A stretch of DNA of 64,000 nt from Trichostrongylus colubriformis (taxonomy: Eukaryota; Nematoda; Chromadorea; Rhabditida; Trichostrongylidae): NCBI GenBank assembly GCA_963978905.1, contig OZ022261.1, positions 1,117,992-1,181,991 of the forward strand, given 5' to 3'. The notes below the pieces were generated by a model, which worked only from the letters and a program-made list of their open reading frames with translations, was not told the origin of the DNA and made no database searches. Shown one piece after another: positions 11,015-23,000 of the stretch (positions are counted from its first letter, which is position 1; each line of letters starts with the position of its first letter). A program made the position numbers and the translations under genes.

Positions 11015-14000
11015 GTTGGTTTCTTCTATATCAACTATGCTTCTATTCAAAAATCACTATGGGTGCAGTTCCACTGAGTTCAATGATATTTTCTTCTTGT
11101 TATTTTTTTTTTATGAAATTGAAACTGCGAACTGGTGAAATTGGACAACTGGAACCTGACGGATTATGGTGATGGTCAGAAGCCACACAGTACTGAATTT
11201 TTTTTTTTTGAGCGCTAGTTCCGTTCCTCAGTGATATCGAAATCGCGCTCTTATGTCTGCAGTTGTCGCTACTGACAGTACTTGATTTCTCAACAGTACT
11301 TGATGAAGTGTCATCGATCATCATATCGCGATACGGGTATATTGAGCTGTTAGATAGTAGGTAGACTCATGGTTGTTCTGTTGCTGCGCAACAGGACCTG
11401 TCAGATTGTGGGTAGGCTCACTAAACGCATAGTTGTTCTGGTGTTACGCGATAGGACATGTTTGCATCCGGTGTATGTTTCCTAGACGTGGAAATTTATG
11501 ACAACTAAATACTATAAATACCTTTCTACTACATAATTTTTAATTTTGCAGCTGCCAGATGTGCCTGTAGAGCGTGTCGACTGGCCAAATGTATTGCTGT
11601 AGGAATGGATAAGAAAGGTTCGTTTACTACATTCTGACAATATTATGTTATATCCTCTGGTTTGGTTACATACATATTTATCTGTATACGCATTAATGCT
11701 CTGTAGTGCAGAACTGAGTGTTCTACGAAATTCTTGACCTTATTTGCCTTCTTCTGCAGTTAGATCCAGGTCAAAACTCGGTCTACTTCGTGAAACGTTC
11801 AGCATATGGAAGAGAATTGCTCTGTCAAACTTCATTTCCATTTCTCTTAAACTCCTCCTTTGGGATTCTGCAGCATTGCATTGCAGAATATTGCTTTTTT
11901 CATTTCCTTACACATCGCTGACAGGAGTCGGCGACTATGAGCTTGAGAAGTAGAGGTGTGAGGTGTGCAACCTTACGTCAGGATTTTGAACCGTGGCGTA
12001 CTCGCGCGACTGGACGTGTGCGAGTTAGGGGCGCCGTTGTAGCTGTATCTTGAAGCGATTACATGTAGACCGTGTGCATACTTTGCGGTGCCGACGGCAA
12101 GGCGTGGCCACGTGTCTCTGCGTCTCCGCCTGTGCCACCCTGTCTCAATACCTGCGTCGCCTCTTCACCTCCCCTGTTCTACACTGCCACGCCCTGCCGG
12201 CGCAAAGTATGAACGCGGCCTAACAACGTACGGCGCCGTAGCACTGTCGTGTAATCGCTTTGCCCAACAACAGTGGCACCCCCAGCTCGCCCACATCACG
12301 TCGCACGCCGCACTCTCCACATTTATCATTACGTGTTTGCTTGACACGGGACCAATCTCCTCCCTTTTAGCCGCCATGAGTGGGATGGCTGGCACCGCCG
12401 CGATTCATACCCTTCCCTTTTTGCTTCGTGAATAGTCCATTGAACTTCTATTTGAACAATAATGCTGTTCTTCAATGGTTCCACTATGCCTTCAGCCAGT
12501 TGTATTAGGTGTAATGTCAGGACACGGGTTCTGACTTCCATGCCCAACTTAGATGACTGCTCTCCATCTGCATGGCGCAGCAGAACACAAGGAGAGTAAA
12601 GCAGTAGCAACTGAACTTTACAACTTTCTGAATAAAAACTAGTTAGAAAATCAGTGCTCTAATGATTTTGGGACTTTACGTTTTCCGAATGAAACCATAT
12701 GAAAACTCAGGCTTCTTCTTTTCCAAAATCAGAACAAAGCAAACTCAGCGACAGAAGGCGCAGCTGATAGAAAACTGATATAAAGTCGAAATCGTTCATT
12801 TAAGTGGGAGATTTTAAAGAAAATGTGAATGCAAGCATTTGGGAAGCACTGTAGAAAAATCTACTGCATATCAGTCACTCGCCGAGTATATCAATGCCAA
12901 TTTCAATAGGACGATTCACCACGCTACACGCAACAGTCTATATTCGACAAGGTATTCTGGGATGTAGTTAAGCCCTGGGACATGCTTTACAACGCGAATA
13001 ACGCCAAAACATCTGAAGAGCACTCAAACAACTCAACATAAGTGCACGAGTAAGTGCTGGTACGCATCAGAAAAGCAGCTAATTAAGATCAATTACAAAG
13101 CAATAATCGTTTTTGCTATGTAGTTCGCCAAATATTATCACACTCCACACTCGAGAAGAGCATCAGAACAACTTTTGGGCCCTTATGTGGACATCTAAGT
13201 TAGCTGTTCTTCATTTCTGTCTGGAATATTTTATATGCGCAAATTTCATTCTCATTCCTTTTTTAAGCTGTGCAGCCCAAACGTGATGGCCCTACTGGCG
13301 ACCGTAGTCCAGGAGCACTCAACTCGATCGGCTCATCAGAGAAACAATGGGGAGCCGATGCTAAGGCTTTAATGGTCCTTCTTTTTTCTTCTAATGGATT
13401 GCTCCATAAGTTTCTTCGCACTTCTTTGAGAGTCTCCGTTTCTCCTCGTAATTGATCCCTCTACTATTGTAGGGTCTAGATTTAGCACCATCCTATGTAC
13501 ATATTTGATTTTTTCTATGATGATCACGCTATGCGCTTGTGACAGCCGTGGATTAACGGTCATTTCGTTCCCCTAATTTTTGCTGTCTTGAACTGAGCGG
13601 CATTGTGCTCGGTAAGCTACTCTACAACGCTAATTACTCAGTCAGCCGTCTACAGTGGTCGGACGAAAGTTGGGTATTCAAAAACCAGTCCATATTTCTC
13701 TAGTAGAGTGTTCCCACGATGACCATTCGAATTTGGAGCCCTGAAGCTTTTCTTTCTTTTCTTTGCGTCTTGGAAAAAGCTAGCATTCTATTCCGAGACC
13801 AGACGGTTACACGGTGAGAGACTTCTGACTCAAAACTCACAACTTTTGATGAGCAGGCGTCGGCTTGTAAACTTTCAACAATCGAAAGGCATATGTGAAT
13901 CGAATTGCTAATCTTCTCTACGCTCGAGCGCACTGCAAGCAGATTAGAGAATGTGATCGATTTGTGGAAAGGATGGGATTCCGGCGGCTCTCTGGTGGAT

Positions 14001-17000
14001 GGGGTGTGCACCTTTAGTTCCAATAGTGTACTGTAGGTATACGGTAGTATAATTACAAGATTACTCAGGTCACTTCGCACCTCACCTCGCACCTCCTAGC
14101 CTTGCCGGTGGGGTGACCTTTCCCAATGCCCGCAGTGACCCTTGACATCTTCTTCAGTGACTGAATTTACGATATGTAATGGATCCACTGATATGTACGA
14201 TATGTAATGGAAATAGTACATGTGTAATTACAACTATAATTATGTTTTTATTACAACGCTTTTATTATTGATAAATACCTTCGGGGCACTTTGCCAACCA
14301 TATTTGACCCACTAACAGACTTTGAACTGGGCATTGGTACACCTCTGCGTATCACTTGTCGCAAACCCCTTACTACTGCTCTTGTTGGTGCTCCGTAGAT
14401 GGAGCTAGAATGATAAGAACCTATGCATGCACACGTTTCATTGTTATTAATCAAACATTTTGGCTAATTGTTTGCGCAGCCTTGAAAAAGACCATGAACC
14501 GTATCCAATCTACTCGAGATTAGAGTCAAAATCTCAATTTGGCTAGAAACAGGGCTCCCAAAGATAGGAAATGTACGAAAATGGATGGAAATCAAGGAAA
14601 TCCAGAACTTTGACTCTACCGGTGATCGAAACCACTAACCTATGCTCATCGTTTCCAGTGTGTGTCAACCATGCCAGCTAATCTCATCACATGCTTACTC
14701 GGGGAACCAAGATCAAAGCGAAAAATCGGGGGGGGGGGAGGGTCTTGTAGCAACGAGATAGATTGGTTTCCGTTCGCACGGACCCTCAGACGGCAAGCAT
14801 CAGTGAATAGCCTTGAATTAAATACCTGAACTGAAGCCACCTTTTCAATAGAAAATATCTTCATTCCTTTTTGGGAATCATAGGAGCGCTCCACGAAGAA
14901 ACCGTTTTCAAACAGTGCGTCATGTCCTGAGAGATCTCCCTTGTTATTGCTAGTCCCAAACAAAACATGTATTTAGCTCCTGGTAATTGATGAGATGGGC
15001 TTCTGCCAGTTATTGAAGGGTAACTTATTTAATATACCCCATAGCATCGACCTCGATATTCTGTTATTGATATTAAACTTTGAGAGTCTGGTTTGTATCA
15101 GTAAAGTTTCACTGCGAACTACGAATGATTTTCTATTTATTCTCTTTTTCCTTTTCCCTTTTACATGTGCATTACATTTTTACACAAAGGTCAATAATCG
15201 GTGCGAGCAATTAAGTGGGCCACCCCATAGGCAAGGCTAGGAGGAGCGAGGTGAGGTGCGAAGTGACCTGAGTAATCTTGTAATTATACTACCGTACATC
15301 TACAGTACACTATTGGAACTAAAGACCCTCACCCGGTGGATGGGATGCGTAGAATATTATTGGTGGTGCTCAGGTGAGGAGAACATGAGTTCAAAGAAGC
15401 GGAAGTAAACTTAAGGGATAATCCGGAAGCATTCACTTGCACATTCACTTTTCACTTTCTACATTTAAGAATGGTCCTTTCACACCTAAACACGAAAACG
15501 ACTCAGAAAACTATGCTTTGAGCTCTTACTCAACATTCAGCAACAGTGTACCGACGATCACCTCAAATGTGGTGGAGGTTAGTTGGTTCGAATGCTCTAT
15601 TTTACGATTGGAATATTTATTTCATTATGTGCAGCAACAGTAAGAGACTCCAAGCGTCTCATCGAACCCTCGGAAAATTTAGGTTCCTTCAACACAACCA
15701 TAACTTCATCTTATTTATTCATTAATTTTTACACGGTTTTCCGCAATATGGCTCGTCACAAAAGTTTACATGCTCATCTTTGTCTCGTCTACTTCTGTTC
15801 TATTCTATCCAACTACCCAATTCCTTTTTTTCATCTACCTCATCTCACTGATGAGCCTCAAAGTAGACGATAGATCATGATTCGTACATATTCGTAGAGG
15901 CAAAACTAATTAATTTCTGTAATTATTAGCTATTCATGTAGATCTACATCTATATTTCTTTATTTTGTAGTTACTACTCGATAATTCGCTCTTTAAAGGA
16001 CAAATAATAGCGATTGCTTTTATTTAATATAGTTTTGTGATAACCTGTTAAAAAAGCATTGTCACTCAAAAGATAAACGTCTAGAAATTATAGAGCGCCC
16101 ATTACTTCCGGAGTTTCGTTTTGTGATAGAGGAAGCTCTGATAGCAGTTGAAAGTAGAGCCAATGTCGACGCTAGTCAGTGCGCTCTCATGTCCTATCGC
16201 ATAACAAGATCCCTACAATTTTTGCTATCAAACGAATATCTGACGAAAGAGTTTCGTGGAAAATTGCTTGTAATAATGAGATTTTAGTATGATTGACATA
16301 TCTAGAAGGTATTCAACTAATACCAAGTCATAGCTCACATGGATCCCAAGGATAATTGGCACTTTTTCAGAACTTAGTTCTGCCTACTGTGCCGTCTAGT
16401 CCATTACCAGCTGTTGGTCTTATAGCGAGGCAGTGCTATGAGTACGAGGATCAGAAAAAAAGACGGCGTGCGATGCTTTGCCGATCTTTGGAGGAAATCC
16501 TCTTGAATGACTCAGTGAGCTATAATTTACGACATTTTTCATTATTTAAATCGATTAATTCTTATGTTGAGGATTCGAGCTTGCGACATACGGCAACTCC
16601 AGAAGATTACACAGATCTGTTCCAAGTTCAAATGGTTCTAATGTTCGAGTGGGCAGAGAAACTACCGGAATTCTGCCTTCTTTCAGACCCTTTGGATAAG
16701 GTACCTCAGAGCAAATTCAAGTTACTTATTCCCAACTTGATGGTCTGATGGACACTTCTGCGTGCATCACACAGTGGAATGTGCTATGGACTCGCTGATA
16801 TATTCTGCTAAGCAGTTTGCACATAGTGTGCATTAGTCCAACTGGTGTTGAAATCACCTGTTCTCGGCTATTAGTCGATGGTCCGCGGCTCTAAGAAATT
16901 TTCACATTTGTGACTTCACTTACCCGTTGGAGCGGTTCTTCACCTGTTTTCGGCTACCTGTACAAAACTAGTAGTCTCAATCGATGGCCCGGTGCTGTGT

Positions 17001-20000
17001 GGAACTTGTAACTTTGTTCACCAGGAGTGGTATACTATCCATTTTTGGCCTTCTGTGCAAAAATCTATAATTTCGGTCGATATCGATGGATGACTTGATG
17101 CACTACGGAGGTTTTGCCCGTGTAGCGTTGTCACCAGTGTAGTGGACCATTACCCACTCTGGGCCCTCTACGCCAAAACCGATAATTTTGATCGATGGCC
17201 GTCGTCTATAAAGTGCCCTTATGCAGTTGTGTTCACCCGTAAGTTTAGTTCCGCATCCGCTTTCCCCTTATTCATGTTTGACAAAGTTGCCCACATCTTC
17301 ACACTATCTCATACTGTGTTGTGCATTTAATATCGGTCCCGCCCACCTTGGCGAGGGGCCCGATTTACGTGAGCAACAAGCGCCTCTCACTTTTGTTAGT
17401 TCTTTTCCCCGTATTCAGTCTCCGGAGACCACTTCACCAATTTTCGGTTTATGTTCCGCCCATCACAGTGTAAGCTTTGCCCACCGTAGAATTTTACCTC
17501 CCTTCCATAGCTCCATCTGCTACTGACCACTCCCACTTTTTTGCGAGACAATAGGCTGGTTTAGAAGCGGACTGCGATTTTCTTAGTAGCGAGCACCATT
17601 TAATTGATTGCACGCTCCGCCCATTGTGTGCGAATTTCCCCTCACTCCGAGTCTGTTCAACACAGCTTATGCATTTGTCGTCTCCAATAATCTCTGATTA
17701 CTCCTGTTCGTATGCGCTCCTTATTTGATGGCCCATCCCATGCTTGAACCAAGCTCCACAGACTATTCTTGTGTAATGCCGAATTCAGTGGTAGGTAAGC
17801 ATGCAGACTGACAACAGAGAAAAAACTCAGGGGAACTCACTTGTGCTCGTTAGGAAATTTTTGGAACTGTGGTAGCCGATCAGCCTTTATTATTATTATA
17901 AAATTCGTAAGAGTCCTCTATCGTGAGAGTCCTCTATCGCCAGGAATAATTGATGGTATTGATCAGCATAATGACACTCATCCTTGGCGCTGGCCTCCAA
18001 CTTCGCGCTACAACGTTCCTTTACGAAGTTTGCTAATTACTCATAGGGCTAGTTCAGTCTTTGCACCAGTGTGACATTCACATCTGGCCCTTTGTATTTC
18101 GGTAGGCAAGTGCTATAGAAAAACCAGTTTTGGGTTGTGGACTTGTTCAATACGGACTAAACATATCAGTGGGCCCCATACTGCATACCTCTACAGCGTG
18201 ATATGTACACTAGTCTACGCTAGCCCAGCACATATTTCTCTTTTGAACACCCAACACTCTTTGGAGCCTCAAACAGTCTGGCAGGGAAAAAATCAGGTTG
18301 CTCCTGATAATGGATCCATGACACTTTCATGTACTGAGTATTTAATGCTTACTATACTTCACTGATAAAATTGTTAAATACCATTGCCTGTCTCATCCCT
18401 ATAAATAACTGCCACTATATAGAAATCGGTACTTAGCGGTTGTTGCCTTTGTTACAAATGATTTTCGATTTTGGTAAAACGGCATCACAACATAGTTCAG
18501 AGGAGGTAGGAGTGGGTCCTGGAATCCTCTTCAGGTTGGAAAGTGGGGAGGAGTCGTGTTCATAAATTTTTCCTCGAGGATCTTGACTACCTCCTCTCTT
18601 TGAGTAATTTTTGGTCCATGAAGCGACATCGCCGTCGCTCGCGACAAAAAAGATCGCTTAAGAAGCGTCAAGAACCGGGAGTCGAATTTCCCAAAGTTTC
18701 CTCGCATCAGGCTTGATACTGTTACAGTACCCATCAGTTTCCGTCTTGTGCTTACTGGACGACATCAGTGTTACTAATATTTTTTTCGTCAGGCGAAACT
18801 GTTGCGTGCATTCTCCCTCCATTATCTGCTACTGGATAATTTGTTCCATACCGTGGAACTTGGATTCGAGGACAGAATAGTCTTCGTGAACAACAACTAT
18901 GTGAAACCGTTTGAAGCCACTGCCATTGGGAATGAAGAGTCGTATGACGAAGGAACCGCAGAACTAATGTATGTCATCATTTTCGAAACCTGTCACATGA
19001 TTTGAGAGGAATGGTGTGGTACGAAAATCGCTTCCGCTCTCATCCTTTATTATATCAAAAAGTAAAGCCCATTATTCTGCAAAGTAAACAAATTGTGCCA
19101 AAATTCGTTAGGCGTAGATTTTAAGTAGCACCATATATTATTTTTGAGAGAATATACTTCTTCAAATATACAACACCATGTGTAGCACGCGGTACATTTC
19201 GTTGGATCACTTTCTTGGAACAGTAGATGTTTGGGTGACTGATCGGATTTCACCCTTTTTGCGTGGACACTATGCACCATCACGGCACTACACCCGTTCG
19301 AACCTACGCTCGCCACACCCTGTCAGTTCAGTTGTTCAACAATGAGCTCAAATGGGCGCGGCGGTCATATGTAGGTTCGAGCGGGTGAAGCGCCGTGGCA
19401 GCGCAAAAATGTTCAGTCGGGATAATTAACCAAAAATCTGCTGCCTCAAGAAGGCAAGTTGACCAATATGATTATCACGGGGTATGCGTTCAACATATGC
19501 AGCTCAATACCTAGTTATGCTCCTGAAATCAGCAGTCAGCAGACGTAGCGACGAGCCAACCATAGGCACACGGAAGATTTCTTCTCCATATGATTATATA
19601 TGTAGGTATGTGTGAAGAGCTTCTTCACGAAGCTCTCATAAAAGGCGGACGATACGACCGGACTTCATTTTGAAATTTCTGAGCAGTGTTTAGGATGTAT
19701 GGAACAGAGACAAGAGCAGTGTTGGAGGATCTTGTTATCCCGATGAAGCGAATGGGACTTAAAGTGGGAGAGATGATGACACTACGAATGATAATATTCT
19801 GGAATCCTGGCAATCTTGGACTGACCCTCGGCGGCATTGAAATCGCTCGAGCTGTGAGTCGATCAATAATGCAAACGGAAATCGCGCTAGAAATCAGTGC
19901 CCTAATTATGAGTTCTCCTTCTTTATTTCCGATGAAGTCATTTATATTGCAATATTATGTAAGGAATGAAACGGCTCAACGACATGATGAGTAGCTGGGG

Positions 20001-23000
20001 ACGGTGTGTAGAGTTCTTATTTTCAATTCAGAGTTGATGAGCTTTTCACAAAGGAGTGTGTTACTTTTGCAGTGTAGTATTAAAACATGCACAGAACTGG
20101 CATACTCATAGTTCGTTGGCCGAATTCTCAAAAACATCATAGATGTGGCCGGATTTTCAAAGACATTGTACACGTATGTCTTGAACTTTTCCAATGATCG
20201 ATGGATATATTCCATACTTCGCGATAGCCATAGAGAACGATTACTGGGAGTTGTGAAATGCAGCTGTAGCTGTGAAAGTGATTCACGTGTGGCAGAGCTA
20301 TAGCTGATTTGACCAAACCAAAATCGGGAACTCATGGTGCAGTGCGAAAACTTGGAGAGCGGAAAGTCATGCGATAAGCAGGGCGCTGATAGTTATCCTC
20401 TAAACGGGAACTTAACGAAACGGTTGAGGAAAAAATCCGAACTCCGTCACAACGCGACAAGGTGTGTGGAAACCCTACCATGTATTGGATTGGTGCGTGA
20501 TTTTTGCAGCACATGCGACACATTTTCCCAAAATATTACCGTTTCAGGCTCTTGTATATACAGTGCTCTGCGTAATGTTACAGCTACCCATCAGTAGTCC
20601 GAAAACTCCCTCAAGTTTTTACACCTCCCCCTATTGTTTTTTCTCCAGCTTTTTTTTCTGATGAAAAGAAGTTCACCTATAACGTCTCGGACGGCTACCG
20701 GCACTATCGCACGAGGGACAGACTCGAGTTTCAGAAAGAACCTCAAAGAAGGAAATGTTATGGTGTGGGATCAAAAAATAATTTGAATTACTGTTTTGTT
20801 CTCGAAAGGATGAACCATTGATTACCGAGTCTTTGCGCTCTATTCTACCCTTCTCTCGTCTTCCGTTTCAAAACCTTCACCAAAAGTTTTCATGCAAGTT
20901 GATGGTCCATTTCATGTCAACCGCAGCACTCGATCATGGTGAAGCCGTCACCGAAAGGACCATCTGATGTCCCCGACCATTGCTCGATGGTGGATTGTTT
21001 GGGAATTCATGGTGAAGAGAATTTAGGCGGAGAGATGCCATTGGAAATGAGCTAGGGGGCTCAAAAAGTTGCCATCGAGGAAAGGCAGAAGTAAAAACTT
21101 TTTGAGAAAGCTTACATGGACCCATATCACCAAGATTTTTGGATCTCTGAAGCATGGAGGACCAGATGCTCGCAGAATCGGCAGAATTTTCTCATTTCCG
21201 CTATTTCTCCGATGACGAATGCTTGAGAACTTATTCAATGGGTGAATCACTTCGCACAATGGTCAAAGCAGCATTTTCAAACAAATGAAGTGAAAAGTTT
21301 TCCATGTTCCTGCGCGAATGCACGCCAATACTGGCGACTCGTTTTACCTGGAGATTTTTTAAATCTTTGTAAACTAAGTTCAGACAATTTATGGATGGCT
21401 GTATCATCATGCAGAGCACTGTGTCGGCGATATTATACAGCTTAGGTAGGAATGTAAGAAAACATTGACGATTGTATTATAACCCAAATTCTCTCTCGTA
21501 AAATCTCGGCATATACGTTAATTTCAATTTTCTCTGCTATGCCATTGAGGTTCTTAGGTGGAACTTTTATTGACGGCCTGACGTTTCGACCAGGTTGTCT
21601 TCCTCAAAGGCCTAAAGGCGGCTCAAGATCCAGGATCTTTGCCCACTACACCACCAAAGGCCTCATGCCTCTCGTGGTTCTGAAGGAACTCAGGGAAACA
21701 GCCAGAAACTCCATATGAGGGGAAAGAGCGGTCACCCAGTCCACCCCGCGAGAGCGGAATACCGCCAGTCCGCTTCAGTTACTGTCAGTGAATGAGAGAT
21801 GTCCTTATAGATATAATATAGTAGGAACGCTCTTGCGGAAATCCGAACGCTTCGAGCACTTTCCTGGCAGAAATCTCAGTCTCGCATGCTTTAATTCTTC
21901 ACATCACATCAAAGTCGTTTCCGTCACTCTCCTCGGTCACACGCTTTCCCAGAGGTGTTCTTATGTTACCTAGTCTTTTGTCAGCAAGATATTCTTATTG
22001 CGTATTGCTGGTCTTCTCCCAGTTTCCCCAATGCACGCTGCGTTACACGTCTGACATTCGATTTGATAGATTACCCAATTTTGGCCCAATCCCCAGTTGT
22101 ACCGTACGGCCATGACGCAATCCTCTGATATGAAACGCTTATCGTAAAGCCTGTTTTGCACGAGCTGGCTTTTGATGTTGCCATTAAGGATACTCACTAT
22201 GACAACATCATCATTCAGCTATGCTCGAATAAGACATCCAGCAGTAACTATGCAGATATGAAAGGCTTGCATAGAAGGACCTTTTCAGACGCGGTATGTT
22301 ACTTTGCTCAGTGTACATTCTCCCACGACGTTCTGGTACAATATAGACGTTTGATGCAGCTATGTCAGTAACTAGACGTATAGATTGTCACCGCTCTGTC
22401 GGACCTGTGCATACATTTGGAGGCGTCTTGAATGTTCTTAAGAACCGCATGTTCCACAACCATGGGAAGTGTATATGTGGCGTGATCAACATGTTCTTAA
22501 AACTAGCCTTTCTATATCACTTCTTAGTGAGCATGCCAGTGGAAACTTTCACCTGCATGTTCAGGTAGGGAAGCCAACCATGGCGTAGTACCTCTCTCGT
22601 GAGCTTGATGTACTGCGACTGCTGGTTCACTAGGCGAAAACACTCATCCATTTCGAATTGATGTAATAATGGAGCAGTCATCTATGTATCTGCAGTACAT
22701 CAGTGGTAAGCGTTCCAGAACTGGTTCTTCTATTCTGCTCATAAAGCAGATCGCAACCACTGGAGCTGAGCGCTGACCCATTGCCGAACCTCTAGTTTGA
22801 CAGTAATACGTACCCGACCGCCTGAGGATATTGCATAACAGAGAAAATAGTAGTTACCAGTGGCGATTGTATTGTCGACACATATCTGAGGGCAGTGAGG
22901 TAATAATATTCTAGAAAAAAAGGTCGCATGGGTTGCAATTTCGCACCAACCTAATGAAGAGAGAGAAAATCGTCTTTTGGACCACTGCCAACCATCGATA

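Noticed and set aside
11760..11953. Frame after a good acceptor, first considered as the hinge exon of the receptor
   Set aside because: It is in phase, but it lacks the AVQPKRD hinge motif, turns hydrophobic and has no good phase-0 donor. The exon at 13268 fits far better.
16033..16287. Open plus frame of about 85 codons with charged helical composition just before NHR exon 5
   Set aside because: It could be spliced phase 0/0, but the acceptor (TTTAATATAG) and donor (GTAATA) are weak and the peptide does not resemble any NHR segment. No evidence beyond openness.
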